This document shows positions 16,471 through 24,686 of a DNA stretch of 64,000 nt, piece by piece. Position 1 is the stretch's first letter. Each line of letters starts with the position of its first letter. Below the pieces are notes generated by a model, which had not been told where the DNA came from, searched no databases, and saw only the letters and a list, made by a program, of their open reading frames with translations. The DNA lies in NCBI RefSeq assembly GCF_016132545.1, contig NZ_CP066167.1, forward strand, positions 2,941,001 to 3,005,000, read 5' to 3'. Source of the stretch: Spongiibacter nanhainus (lineage in GTDB: Bacteria > Pseudomonadota > Gammaproteobacteria > Pseudomonadales > Spongiibacteraceae). The position numbers were made by a program, and so were the translations under genes.

Positions 16471-17004
16471 CTAAATACTTTTCTGATCGCAAGCCCACTG
16501 TGCTTTGGCGCGGGCTTCTATAAACCCATTCAGAGAAAAAGTTTCTTGCCGAACATCAAAATAGCCGCTGTGAGCTGAAGAAGAAGGCATCGACACAGTG
16601 ACTTGCCGGGACTGGCCAATCAAATCAATCACCGCCTTATTGGGAAATACGTGAGCGAGAACGACCAGTTTACGGTTTTGCGACACTGGCTTGATAGACA
16701 CGACCTCAAGGGGCATTTCTACTCTGGTTCCGTCAAAGCTCGCGGTCACATCCAAGCGCTGTCCCGGCAAATTCCACACATTGGGGGTATCACTGGACCA
16801 AATCAGGTACAGTTCATCGTTTCCGCATATATGGCTATGCTTGAGCATACCAAACTGGTGCATCGATACCGAATCACCGGGAACAGTGTAGCCAGTCGAA
16901 TTGGAGATGTCTTCCAATTGCCAACGGGACATGCCAGTTGCTTGTGCAAAGGTCGCGCTGATTGTGCCCGCCAGAAATACCGCGCAAAGTTTTTTAATAT
17001 TCAT
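16471..17004 (-). CDS. Hypothetical periplasmic protein
   Basis: A 177-residue protein with a signal peptide (MNIKKLCAVFLAGTISATFA, cleavage near AQA). The mature part is mostly beta-strand-like with two Cys (HICGNDEL and QWACDQK, near the ends) that could form a disulfide. No known domain was recognised. It is a single-gene unit with its own terminator, between the His-rich secreted protein and the transglutaminase-like lipoprotein. All three products appear to be envelope proteins, but no shared pathway can be inferred. Confidence 0.75.
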   Translation of the reverse strand: MNIKKLCAVFLAGTISATFAQATGMSRWQLEDISNSTGYTVPGDSVSMHQFGMLKHSHICGNDELYLIWSSDTPNVWNLPGQRLDVTASFDGTRVEMPLEVVSIKPVSQNRKLVVLAHVFPNKAVIDLIGQSRQVTVSMPSSSAHSGYFDVRQETFSLNGFIEARAKAQWACDQKSI

Positions 17005-17217
17005 CGAATTACCTTACCCTTAACTTGCTCGCCAGTAGTGGTAATTTTCAGCTATGCCGCCGATTGCAGATATACGTGATACCCGGATGTCAGTGTTCGG
17101 ATAGCCGCACTTACAGGCCAGCGAGTGAGAACACGGTCACAATTCTTGGATTATTGCCCCAAATAGGGCGTGTAAGACCGGCCCCAACTAATCGCCATCT
17201 TATAAGTAAAAACACCT

Positions 17218-18645
17218 ATGCGCCATCTTGTATTTTGCCTGTTGCTAGTAATCACTGCCTGCCATTCACCCAGCCCAGAGCAGCTTAGTAACGAGGGTAG
17301 CTGGCAAGCAGTGTCGCTAGATGGCGACAACATCGGCTATCGACACGTTCATAGCTGGCGAAAGGGCGGCGAGCGACTGACTCGGGAAACCATGGTGGTG
17401 ACCTTCCAGCAGCCCGGCTCTGTGCCCAGAGAAACCACCACCACCCTGACATTCCGGGAAAGCCCGCAAGGCGTGCCCCTCTCCGTAGTAAAGACCCTTA
17501 GCAGCAACAGCGCTAACCATCGGCTGTCGGCAGTGCGAACTGGCAACCAATGGCGGGTGACCGCTGACAACAGTGAGAGGCCGTTGCAAACCCTAGCCGT
17601 TCCGGAGCCGTTGCTGCTGCGCGAGGGGCTCAAACAGGCATTGAGCAAGCAAGATGGGGATGAACGCGCCCTGAGCTATTATTCCTGGAGCTTTGCCCAG
17701 CTCGACTTTGTGCACTTTCAATTGGAGGCCACCCTACAACCGGAGGGACCCGCCGACCGGCGCTGGCGCATCCGCCGCTGGCGGACGGACAGCCCTGAAG
17801 ACGTCACAGTCTCCTACACCACTGAGGACTTCCACATCACCGAGGAATACGCCCCCACCTCAGCCGGTGAACTGGCACTTATCGAATGTGACCGGGACTG
17901 CGCCCTGTCGGCGTTTAGCCCCATCACTCATGTTTATCGGCATGTCATCCGCTCCCCCTACCGCATACACGACGGCGCCCTGCGGGGCACGATACGGTAT
18001 CAGCTGCGCAACACTGGCCAGCTGGCGCCCCCAACCACTGACGAGCAGCGGGTGGTCGCAGTCGAAGACGGCTTTGAGGTCACGGTATGCGAGGACTGCG
18101 GCGATGAGGCTCCCGCCAGCGACGGGGCGCTCAGAGAGGCTCTGGCAAGCAACTACTGGCTCGACGCCAAGCACCCAGATATCGTCGCCACGATCGCATC
18201 GCTGGCCCCGGAACACGATGCCTCCCCCGAACTGACAATGAGTCGGCTGACCCGCTTTGTTACTCAACATATGGATGAGGAGGCAGATTATCGGGGTTAC
18301 GCCACCGCCGTTGAGGCACTGCACAACAAGACCGGCGATTGCACCGAGCACGCTCTACTTTTGGCTACACTGGGGCGTGCCGCGGGCATTCCCACCCGGG
18401 TGGCACTGGGGCTTGCCTACAACAATGAACGTTTCTTGGGCCGACGCTTTGTATTTGTGCCCCACGCCTGGGTACAGGCCTGGGTGGGCGACCGCTGGCA
18501 GAGTTTCGACAGTGGTTTGGGGGACTTCAATGCCGGCTACATCACCCTGGGCTTGAGCCAGGGTGAACAGGCGACAATTCTGGACATCAACAGACAACTG
18601 CACCGCCTGGATATCACATCGGCGGTGCAGGTAAAGGCGAGATAG
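17218..18645 (+). CDS. Transglutaminase-like lipoprotein (papain-like fold)
   Basis: A 475-residue envelope protein. The N-terminus MRHLVFCLLLVITAC ends in a lipobox-like VITAC, with Cys15 as the probable lipidation site. A long beta-rich region (about 20-300) precedes a C-terminal transglutaminase-like domain. The triad is visible: Cys375 in TGDCTEHA, His416 in VPHAWVQAW and Asp431 in SFDSGLG. In bacteria this fold is usually a cysteine protease or amidase of the periplasm rather than a true cross-linker. ATG 17218 is the only start that keeps the signal sequence. It is a single-gene unit on the plus strand with unlinked neighbours. Confidence 0.85.
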   Translation: MRHLVFCLLLVITACHSPSPEQLSNEGSWQAVSLDGDNIGYRHVHSWRKGGERLTRETMVVTFQQPGSVPRETTTTLTFRESPQGVPLSVVKTLSSNSANHRLSAVRTGNQWRVTADNSERPLQTLAVPEPLLLREGLKQALSKQDGDERALSYYSWSFAQLDFVHFQLEATLQPEGPADRRWRIRRWRTDSPEDVTVSYTTEDFHITEEYAPTSAGELALIECDRDCALSAFSPITHVYRHVIRSPYRIHDGALRGTIRYQLRNTGQLAPPTTDEQRVVAVEDGFEVTVCEDCGDEAPASDGALREALASNYWLDAKHPDIVATIASLAPEHDASPELTMSRLTRFVTQHMDEEADYRGYATAVEALHNKTGDCTEHALLLATLGRAAGIPTRVALGLAYNNERFLGRRFVFVPHAWVQAWVGDRWQSFDSGLGDFNAGYITLGLSQGEQATILDINRQLHRLDITSAVQVKAR

Positions 18646-18664
18646 TCAGAGAGCTAAACGTCGC

Positions 18665-18859
18665 TTACTCGTAGGCGACGGGCATTTCCTTGAGCTCTTC
18701 ATCACCGGGCATATCGACGTTGGCGACTTGAACGTTGTCGCTGCCGCGAACCGCGCCAACTACGGTCACTTCTTCCAACACCATTGCAGGCTCATCCGCC
18801 ATCGCCACCCCGGCAAAAAGGGCGGTGCTTACAAACAGGATACGACGAAAAGTCAGCAT
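18665..18859 (-). CDS. Small exported peptide with TonB-box-like motif, 64 residues
   Basis: From ATG 18859 (a GGGGAAAA purine run lies just upstream) the frame gives 64 residues. A signal peptide, MLTFRRILFVSTALFAGVAM with cleavage near AMA, is followed by an acidic mature part DEPAMVLEEVTVVGAVRG and ends PVAYE. LEEVTVVG is the start typical of TonB-dependent receptors, where it forms the TonB box, but the plug and barrel are missing. It may be a remnant of such a receptor or a free-standing small exported protein. The in-frame extension upstream to 18976 has no ribosome site. Confidence 0.6.
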   Translation of the reverse strand: MLTFRRILFVSTALFAGVAMADEPAMVLEEVTVVGAVRGSDNVQVANVDMPGDEELKEMPVAYE

Positions 18860-19224
18860 TTTTTCCCCTCGGTCCGGGACTCGGACCCTCAATAAATCAG
18901 TCATCATCAAAGTCATGTCGGCGACAGCGAAGGCTTTCGCGCTACTGGCACGCATAATATGTTCCAAATGTGACAATATGATTTCACTTTCGTGAAAGAT
19001 GACGATTCAGTGACAACCAAACGGCTGAAAGCCAGGGTATTCGGGGGCTGGCGCTTATAGCGCAAAGAAGTAATGGCGGCCTGGGCTAAACAAATCCCAT
19101 CTTGGACAGCGTCCAGACGCGGCGCTACATTGCAATAACGGCCCAGAGGCCGGAGTACCGGCTGGGACTCTCATAGAGTGGCTCCCAGCCCTCGCAGCGT
19201 TAGTCAAAACAGGAGGACATTCCA
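18860..19224. other. Intergenic stretch with a leader hairpin
   Basis: A 365-bp gap without a supported gene between divergent units. The only clear structure is a hairpin at 19160-19190: stem GGCTGGGA/TCCCAGCC (8 bp) enclosing an inner CTCT/AGAG stem with a short bulge, 34 bp upstream of the YbaK-like gene start. It may be an mRNA leader structure; no T-run follows, so a terminator is unlikely. The AGGAGG site for the downstream gene is at about 19211. Confidence 0.4.
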
Positions 19225-19722
19225 ATGAGTTTGGCTCCGAGAATCGCTACCCACCTGCAAAACACGGGCGTCAACTACGAGCTGATCGCTCATCAGCCCA
19301 GCCATTCCAGCATGCAGTCGGCTGTGCTGGCCCGCATCCCGCCAAAGCAGTTGGCCAAGGCCGTGGTCACCCATGACGGGGATCGCTATCGATTGTGTGT
19401 TATCCCCACGGACCACAGGCTTATGATGGACTGGCTGGATGAGCATATGCACGGTCACTTTACCCTCGCTGACGAGCAAGAGCTGATGGCGTGGTTCGAA
19501 GATTGTGTGGAGGGGGCTGTTCCAGCTTTGGGACAGGCCTACGGCATGCCGGTGACTTGGGACGATGCCCTGGCCGAGGCCGAGGACATCTATTTTGAGT
19601 GCGGCGACCACCAGCACTTGGTGCACCTCAAACGCAGCACCTTCATGGAACTAATGGGTCGCCAGGATCACGCCCGCATCAGTTGCCCGGCGGACGACCA
19701 GCTGGCATGGATGATCCACTGA
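19225..19722 (+). CDS. YbaK/EbsC-family aminoacyl-tRNA deacylase-like protein
   Basis: A 165-residue single-domain protein of the YbaK/ProX editing family. It opens with a helix and YELIAHQPSHSSMQSA, followed by LAKAVVTHDGDRYRLCVIP (the family has a conserved Lys at this strand) and a C-terminal strand-helix QHLVHLKRSTFMELM. The family hydrolyses mischarged Cys- or Ala-tRNA in trans or related adducts in the cytoplasm. Substrate specificity is not predictable from what can be seen. AGGAGG lies 9 nt before the ATG. It is convergent with the Kor operon, sharing a stem-loop at 19754-19776. Confidence 0.82.
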   Translation: MSLAPRIATHLQNTGVNYELIAHQPSHSSMQSAVLARIPPKQLAKAVVTHDGDRYRLCVIPTDHRLMMDWLDEHMHGHFTLADEQELMAWFEDCVEGAVPALGQAYGMPVTWDDALAEAEDIYFECGDHQHLVHLKRSTFMELMGRQDHARISCPADDQLAWMIH

Positions 19723-19753
19723 ATCCCGGCTGACGCTGGGCAGGAGACGTTAA

Positions 19754-19776
19754 GGCGGTGGCGGCTTACCACCGCC
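19754..19776. terminator. Stem-loop between convergent genes (weak terminator candidate)
   Basis: An 8-bp stem GGCGGTGG/CCACCGCC with a 7-nt loop sits 3 bp past the korB stop and 32 bp past the YbaK-like stop. There is no T-run on either side, so it may protect 3' ends or slow polymerase rather than act as a classical intrinsic terminator. Confidence 0.4.
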
Positions 19777-19778
19777 GA

Positions 19779-20831
19779 TCAGCGCAGGCTCTCGTTGAGC
19801 TTGTCCAGTACCTTTTGTCCTGGGCACAGGTCCCCTTCGGCCAACGCCCGTAACGGCGTCTTGCTGGTCGCCAGAATCTCGTGCAAATCCTGAGAGTCCT
19901 CGTCCATAAACAACAGCCCGGTGAGAATCTGGTCCTTCGCCTTGTAATCCTTAATCAGCTTCAACGCGGAGCGGCGGCTGTGCAGGTCCAATTCGGCGTC
20001 CGCCTTGTGCAGATGGACCACCGAGCCATCGTGTAGGGTAACCTCGGTGGACTCCCCCTGGGGATAGTCGGTGGCGATTTCCTGCTTGAAGGGCACAAAG
20101 TCCACCGTGCCAGTGGCAGCTAAATGATCCCGCACAAACTCATAACCTTTGGTGGACCCCGGATTATTGTTGAAGGTCACACAGGGGGAAATGACATCGA
20201 TAAATGCAAAGCCACGGTGGGACACCGCCGCCTTGATCAGTGGCACCAGTTGGTCGCGGTCACCTGAGAAGCTTCGCGCCACAAAAGTCGCCCCCAGCTG
20301 CAGGGCAACACTGGCCAAATCAATCGGCTCAAAGGGGTTGGGTTCCCCCTTTTTGCTGGCCGAGCCGACATCGGCGGTGGCGGAATCCTGGCCCTTGGTC
20401 AGGCCGTAACAACCGTTGTTTTCAACGATATAGACCATGTTCAGGTTGCGCCGCACCGCGTGGGTGAACTGCCCCATGCCGATGGAGGCGGTATCACCGT
20501 CACCGGAGACACCGATATAAATCATATCCCGATTAGCCAGGTTGGCACCGGTGGCCACTGAGGGCATACGACCGTGCACGGAGTTAAAACCGTGGGAGTT
20601 GCCCAGAAAGTAAGTGGGCGTTTTGGATGAACAGCCGATCCCCGACAGTTTGGCCACCTGGTGAGGGGCGATGGACATGTCGAAACAGGCCTGGACGATG
20701 GCGGCACTGATGGAATCGTGGCCACAACCGGCGCACAGCGTAGAGATCGCCCCCTCGTAGTCTTTGCGGGTATAGCCAAGACCGTTGACGGGCAGCTCGG
20801 GGTGGCGGAATGAAGGACGAACAAAACTCAT
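19779..20831 (-). CDS. korB: 2-oxoglutarate/2-oxoacid:ferredoxin oxidoreductase, beta subunit
   Basis: A 350-residue thiamine-diphosphate subunit. CAGCGHDSI and SGIGCSSKTPTYF carry the conserved Cys and substrate-site residues, and the TPP/Mg motif runs from GVSGDGDTASIGMGQ to VYIVENNGCYGLT. ATG 20831 lies one nucleotide after the stop of korA, with GGAG 7 nt upstream, so the two are translationally coupled; an upstream in-frame start would lie inside korA. With KorA it catalyses CoA-dependent oxidative decarboxylation of a 2-oxoacid, probably 2-oxoglutarate, passing electrons to ferredoxin or the flavoprotein encoded next door. It lacks its own ferredoxin domain. Confidence 0.93.
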   Translation of the reverse strand: MSFVRPSFRHPELPVNGLGYTRKDYEGAISTLCAGCGHDSISAAIVQACFDMSIAPHQVAKLSGIGCSSKTPTYFLGNSHGFNSVHGRMPSVATGANLANRDMIYIGVSGDGDTASIGMGQFTHAVRRNLNMVYIVENNGCYGLTKGQDSATADVGSASKKGEPNPFEPIDLASVALQLGATFVARSFSGDRDQLVPLIKAAVSHRGFAFIDVISPCVTFNNNPGSTKGYEFVRDHLAATGTVDFVPFKQEIATDYPQGESTEVTLHDGSVVHLHKADAELDLHSRRSALKLIKDYKAKDQILTGLLFMDEDSQDLHEILATSKTPLRALAEGDLCPGQKVLDKLNESLR

Positions 20832-20832
20832 A

Positions 20833-22707
20833 CTACGACTCCTTTGCCCCGGGCTTTTTGCGCATCGGGGTGACATTGTCACCGCGCATCACAGCGGCGA
20901 CCTCATCGCGGATTTGACGGGCAGTGATGGGCATACCGCCGTAATTCAGTACCGACAGCAGCTGTCGGGGGGGCACCTGACACTCGTTGATCAGCAGGCT
21001 GCGCATCTGACCATCGCGGTTCTGCTCAATCACAAAGATAATGTCGTGCCGCTCGAGGAAATCCTCAACCTCATCGCCAAAGGGAAAGGCGCGGATGCGC
21101 AGGCTGTCCAGGGCAATGCCCTCCTCGGCGAGGTAATCCAGCGCTTCCATGGTGGCATCGCGGCTGGTGCCAAAATGAATCACCCCGGCCTTGGCGCCCT
21201 TGGCCTCAATCAGCTCGGCGCTCGGCACCAGGGTTTTGGCGGTATCCCATTTTTTTAGCAGCCGCTGCATGTTGCGCTCGTAGGCGGCGCCATCCTCGGT
21301 GTACACCGCGTACTCATCTCGGGAGGTACCACGGGTGAAAAACGCCCCCTTGGTGGGGTGGGTACCCGGGTAAGTGCGGTAGGGAATGCCGTCGCCATCC
21401 ACATCAAGATAGCGGCCAAAGCGCTCGCTCATCCCTTCCAGATCGGCTTCACTGAAGACCTTGCCGCGGCGATACTGGCGGGAGTCGTCCCAGCTCAAGG
21501 GCTCGGACATATTGTCATTCATCCCCAGATCCAGGTCCGTCAGCATGATGACCGGCGTTTGCAGAGTCTCGGCCAGGTCAAAGGCCTCAGCCGTCATATC
21601 GAAGCACTCCCGGGGTGTAGCGGGAAACAGCAACACATGCTTGGTGTCGCCGTGGGAGGCGTAGGCGCAGGCCATAACATCCGACTGCTGAGTGCGCGTC
21701 GGCATCCCGGTTGAGGGGCCAGCACGCTGTACATCGATCAGTACGGTGGGGATTTCAGCAAAATAGGCCAAGCCGAGAAACTCGCTCATCAGCGAGATAC
21801 CGGGGCCACTGGTGGCGGTAAACGCCCGGGCACCATTCCAGCTGGCGCCGATCACCATGCCGATTGCCGCCAGCTCATCTTCCGCCTGGACAATGGCGTA
21901 GTTCTTGTTGCCGCTACCGGGATCGATGCGCAGGCGCTTGCAGTACTTCTCGTAACCGTCCACCACCGAGGTTGACGGAGTGATGGGATACCAAGCCGCC
22001 ACCGTAGCGCCGCCGTAGATGGCGCCCAGCGCCGCAGCGGTATTGCCATCCAGCAGAATACGATCCCCTACGGCATCCCGGCGCTCCACGCGAATCCCCA
22101 GTGGGCAGTCAAAGTGATCCCGGGCGTAGTGGTAACCTAATTCCAGGGCGTGAACGTTGGGGGTGATCAGTTTTTCCTTGCCGCGGAATTGATCCGCCAC
22201 AATGCCGGTTAGCACATCGAATTCAATGTCTAACAGCGCCGCCAATGCGCCGACGTAAATAACATTGCGGAATAACTGCTGCTGCCGGGGATCGCTGTAT
22301 TCACGCTGGCAGATATCCTTCAGCGGCACGCCGATAAATTGAATATCGTCCCGCATCAAGCGCAGGTCCAGCGGCTTACTAGAGTCATAAAAGAAATAGC
22401 CGCCGGCATCCACTTCCTTGATGTCCCGCTCCATGCTTTGTGGGTTGACGCAGACCATCATGTCCACCCCGCCGCGGCGGCCCAGATAATTTTTCTCGCT
22501 CACCCGCACTTCGTACCAGGTGGGCAGGCCCTGAATATTGGAGGGGAAGATATTCTTGGGGCTGACGGGCAGACCCATCCGAAACAGGGCCTTGGCAAAC
22601 ATGTTGTTGGCGCTGGCCGAGCCGGTGCCGTTAACGTTGGCAAACTTGATGACAAAGTCGTTGACGCCCTCGATTGGCGCCGCGCTGGCTGTTTTCATCG
22701 CTCTCAT
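20833..22707 (-). CDS. korA: 2-oxoglutarate/2-oxoacid:ferredoxin oxidoreductase, fused gamma-alpha subunit
   Basis: A 624-residue protein with the gamma domain first (about 1-190: FVIKFANVNGTGSASANNMF, with GGVDMMVCVNPQSM) and the alpha pyrimidine-binding domain after it (about 230-600: DGNTAAALGAIYGGATVAAW, YPITPSTSVVDGYEKY, QAEDELAAIGMVIGASWNGA, TATSGPGISLMSEFLGLAYF). ATG 22707 overlaps the stop of the upstream gene as ATGA, which decides the start over a longer in-frame option. The gamma-alpha fusion followed by a separate beta subunit is the KGOR arrangement. It pairs with KorB in the cytoplasm and feeds reduced ferredoxin or the GltD-like partner; this may replace or bypass NAD-dependent 2-oxoglutarate dehydrogenase. 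Confidence 0.93.
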   Translation of the reverse strand: MRAMKTASAAPIEGVNDFVIKFANVNGTGSASANNMFAKALFRMGLPVSPKNIFPSNIQGLPTWYEVRVSEKNYLGRRGGVDMMVCVNPQSMERDIKEVDAGGYFFYDSSKPLDLRLMRDDIQFIGVPLKDICQREYSDPRQQQLFRNVIYVGALAALLDIEFDVLTGIVADQFRGKEKLITPNVHALELGYHYARDHFDCPLGIRVERRDAVGDRILLDGNTAAALGAIYGGATVAAWYPITPSTSVVDGYEKYCKRLRIDPGSGNKNYAIVQAEDELAAIGMVIGASWNGARAFTATSGPGISLMSEFLGLAYFAEIPTVLIDVQRAGPSTGMPTRTQQSDVMACAYASHGDTKHVLLFPATPRECFDMTAEAFDLAETLQTPVIMLTDLDLGMNDNMSEPLSWDDSRQYRRGKVFSEADLEGMSERFGRYLDVDGDGIPYRTYPGTHPTKGAFFTRGTSRDEYAVYTEDGAAYERNMQRLLKKWDTAKTLVPSAELIEAKGAKAGVIHFGTSRDATMEALDYLAEEGIALDSLRIRAFPFGDEVEDFLERHDIIFVIEQNRDGQMRSLLINECQVPPRQLLSVLNYGGMPITARQIRDEVAAVMRGDNVTPMRKKPGAKES

Positions 22708-24554
22708 AGTATCGACGCCGCCTTGGTAACCGAGTAATAAAACTTCTGCATGTCCCAGGCTGCGGTCGGGCAACGCTCGGCGCACAGGCCGCAGTGCAGG
22801 CAGACATTCTCGTCCTTGATCATCGCGCGCCCGGTTTTCAGGTCCTCGGACACATAGATATCCTGCTCCCGGTTGTGGGCCGGCATCTTGAGCTTTTCTC
22901 GAACCTGCTCTTCTTCACCATCGTTAACGGCAAAGGTCAGACAGTCGGTGGGGCAAATATCGATACAGGCATCACACTCGATGCAGCGGTCTTCGGCAAA
23001 CACCGTCTGCACATCGCAGTTGAGACAGCGCTGGGCCTCGCGGAACGCGGTTTGGGCATCGAAGCCCAGCTCAACTTCCTTCTTGCGGTCCAGTAGGGTT
23101 TCACTGACGTCAGCTTGAGGTACCACATAGCGCACATCGTCCTCTACCGCGCTATCGTAGCTCCACTCGTGGATGCCCATTTTCTGGGAGACCAGGGTTA
23201 CCCCAGGCGGCGGCCGCTGATCCACGGCATCGCCACGGCAGAACAAGTCAATGGAGATCGCCGCCTGATGGCCGTGGGCCACGGCGGTGATGACGTTTTC
23301 CGGGCCGAAGGCGGCATCGCCACCGAAGAATACCTGTGGATTGGTGGATTGAAAGGTCTGCTCGTCCACCACCGGCATGTCCCACTTGCCAAAATCGATG
23401 CCGATATCCCGCTCAATCCAGGGGAAGGCATTTTCCTGTCCAATGGCCATCAGCACATCGTCACAGGGTATGACCACAGGCTCTTCGTCAGTGGGTACCA
23501 GTGAGCGTTTGCCATCGCTGTCGTAAACCGCTTTAACCTTCTCGAAGCGGACCCCGCACAGGCGACCATCTTCGATCAAAAATTCCTTGGGAACGTGATT
23601 GTCGAGGATGGGGATCCCTTCATGCTGAGCATCCTCTTTTTCCCAGGGCGAGGCTTTCATCTCGGCAAAGGGGCTACGCACCACCACTTTGACCTCTTCC
23701 CCGCCCAGGCGCCGGGCTGTACGACAGCAGTCCATCGCCGTATTGCCACCACCGAGCACCACCACTCGCTTGCCCACCGAGTCAATGTGGCCAAAGGCGA
23801 CGCTGGACAGCCAGTCGATACCAATGTGGATATTATCGGCGGCTTCCTCCCGACCGGGCAGATTCAGGTCCCGCCCGCGGGGGGCACCGCTGCCGACAAA
23901 CACCGCATCGTAGTTTTTGTTCAGCACTGACTTGAGACTGTCGACATAGGTGTTGAAGTGGGTGACCACCCCCATATCGAGGATCAGGTCGACTTCTTCA
24001 TTCAGCACCGTTTCCGGCAGACGAAACGCGGGGATCTGGCTGCGCATAAAACCGCCGCCAGCGGGCTGCTCGTCATAGAGGTCGATCTGGTAGCCCAAGG
24101 GCATGAGATCCCGGGCCACCGTCAGCGAGGCCGGTCCGGCGCCAATCAGCGCAATTCGCTTGCCATTCTTGGCCTTGGGGATGGCCGGCAGGCGATCGCG
24201 AATATCCGATTTGTTGTCGGCCGCCACTCGCTTAAGCCGGCAAATCGCCACCGGCTCCTCTTCAACTCGACCCCGCCGACAGGCTGGCTCACAGGGGCGG
24301 TCACAAGTGCGCCCCAGCACACCGGGAAACACGTTGGATTCCCAGTTGATCATGTAGGCGTCGGTATAGCGCTGAGCGGCGATCAGCCGGATATATTCCG
24401 GTACTGGTGTGTGCGCCGGACAGGCGTATTGGCAGTCGACCACCTTGTGAAAATACTCGGGGTCACGAACATCGGTCGGTCTCAAAAAACTCCCCCCACT
24501 ATTATATTTGCTTAGGGTCTGGACATATCGGGGGCAGCCTCTCCAAACCGTCAC
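22704..24554 (-). CDS. GltD-like NAD(P)H flavoprotein with 4Fe-4S domains (Kor partner)
   Basis: A 616-residue iron-sulfur flavoprotein. The N-terminal GltD-type cluster region has CQYACPAHTPVPEYI and GRTCDRPCEPACRRG. A FAD site (IALIGAGPASLTVARDL) and an NAD(P) site (VVVLGGGNTAMDCCRTARRL) follow. The C-terminus holds two ferredoxin-type motifs, CIECDACIDICPTDC and CLHCGLCAERCPTAAWD. It is first in the kor operon and overlaps korA by 4 nt, so it very probably moves electrons between the oxidoreductase and NAD(P)H. The GTG start at 24554 is the furthest upstream plausible one and lacks a strong ribosome site; a later start is possible. No separate ferredoxin gene is nearby. Confidence 0.9.
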   Translation of the reverse strand: MTVWRGCPRYVQTLSKYNSGGSFLRPTDVRDPEYFHKVVDCQYACPAHTPVPEYIRLIAAQRYTDAYMINWESNVFPGVLGRTCDRPCEPACRRGRVEEEPVAICRLKRVAADNKSDIRDRLPAIPKAKNGKRIALIGAGPASLTVARDLMPLGYQIDLYDEQPAGGGFMRSQIPAFRLPETVLNEEVDLILDMGVVTHFNTYVDSLKSVLNKNYDAVFVGSGAPRGRDLNLPGREEAADNIHIGIDWLSSVAFGHIDSVGKRVVVLGGGNTAMDCCRTARRLGGEEVKVVVRSPFAEMKASPWEKEDAQHEGIPILDNHVPKEFLIEDGRLCGVRFEKVKAVYDSDGKRSLVPTDEEPVVIPCDDVLMAIGQENAFPWIERDIGIDFGKWDMPVVDEQTFQSTNPQVFFGGDAAFGPENVITAVAHGHQAAISIDLFCRGDAVDQRPPPGVTLVSQKMGIHEWSYDSAVEDDVRYVVPQADVSETLLDRKKEVELGFDAQTAFREAQRCLNCDVQTVFAEDRCIECDACIDICPTDCLTFAVNDGEEEQVREKLKMPAHNREQDIYVSEDLKTGRAMIKDENVCLHCGLCAERCPTAAWDMQKFYYSVTKAASIL

Positions 24555-24637
24555 CCCGCAGGCTAGGCGGGGATTACAGCATACTGGAAAGTAAAATTCA
24601 TTAGATAAATGCGACTATAACGCTGAGATTTTGCGAC

Positions 24638-24664
24638 ACAGCGCCGAGCTGAACCCGGCGCTGT
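24638..24664. terminator. Stem-loop downstream of TonB receptor gene
   Basis: A 9-bp stem ACAGCGCCG/CGGCGCTGT with a 9-nt loop begins 22 bp beyond the stop of the minus-strand TonB receptor gene and upstream of the kor operon start. No T-run follows on the minus strand, so an intrinsic terminator role is only possible. Confidence 0.4.
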
Positions 24665-24686
24665 ATTGTTGGTGGGTGGATTGAGA

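Noticed and set aside
16471-18859. A possible shared operon of small envelope proteins
   Set aside because: Genes lie on alternating strands with separate terminators, so no common unit is supported.
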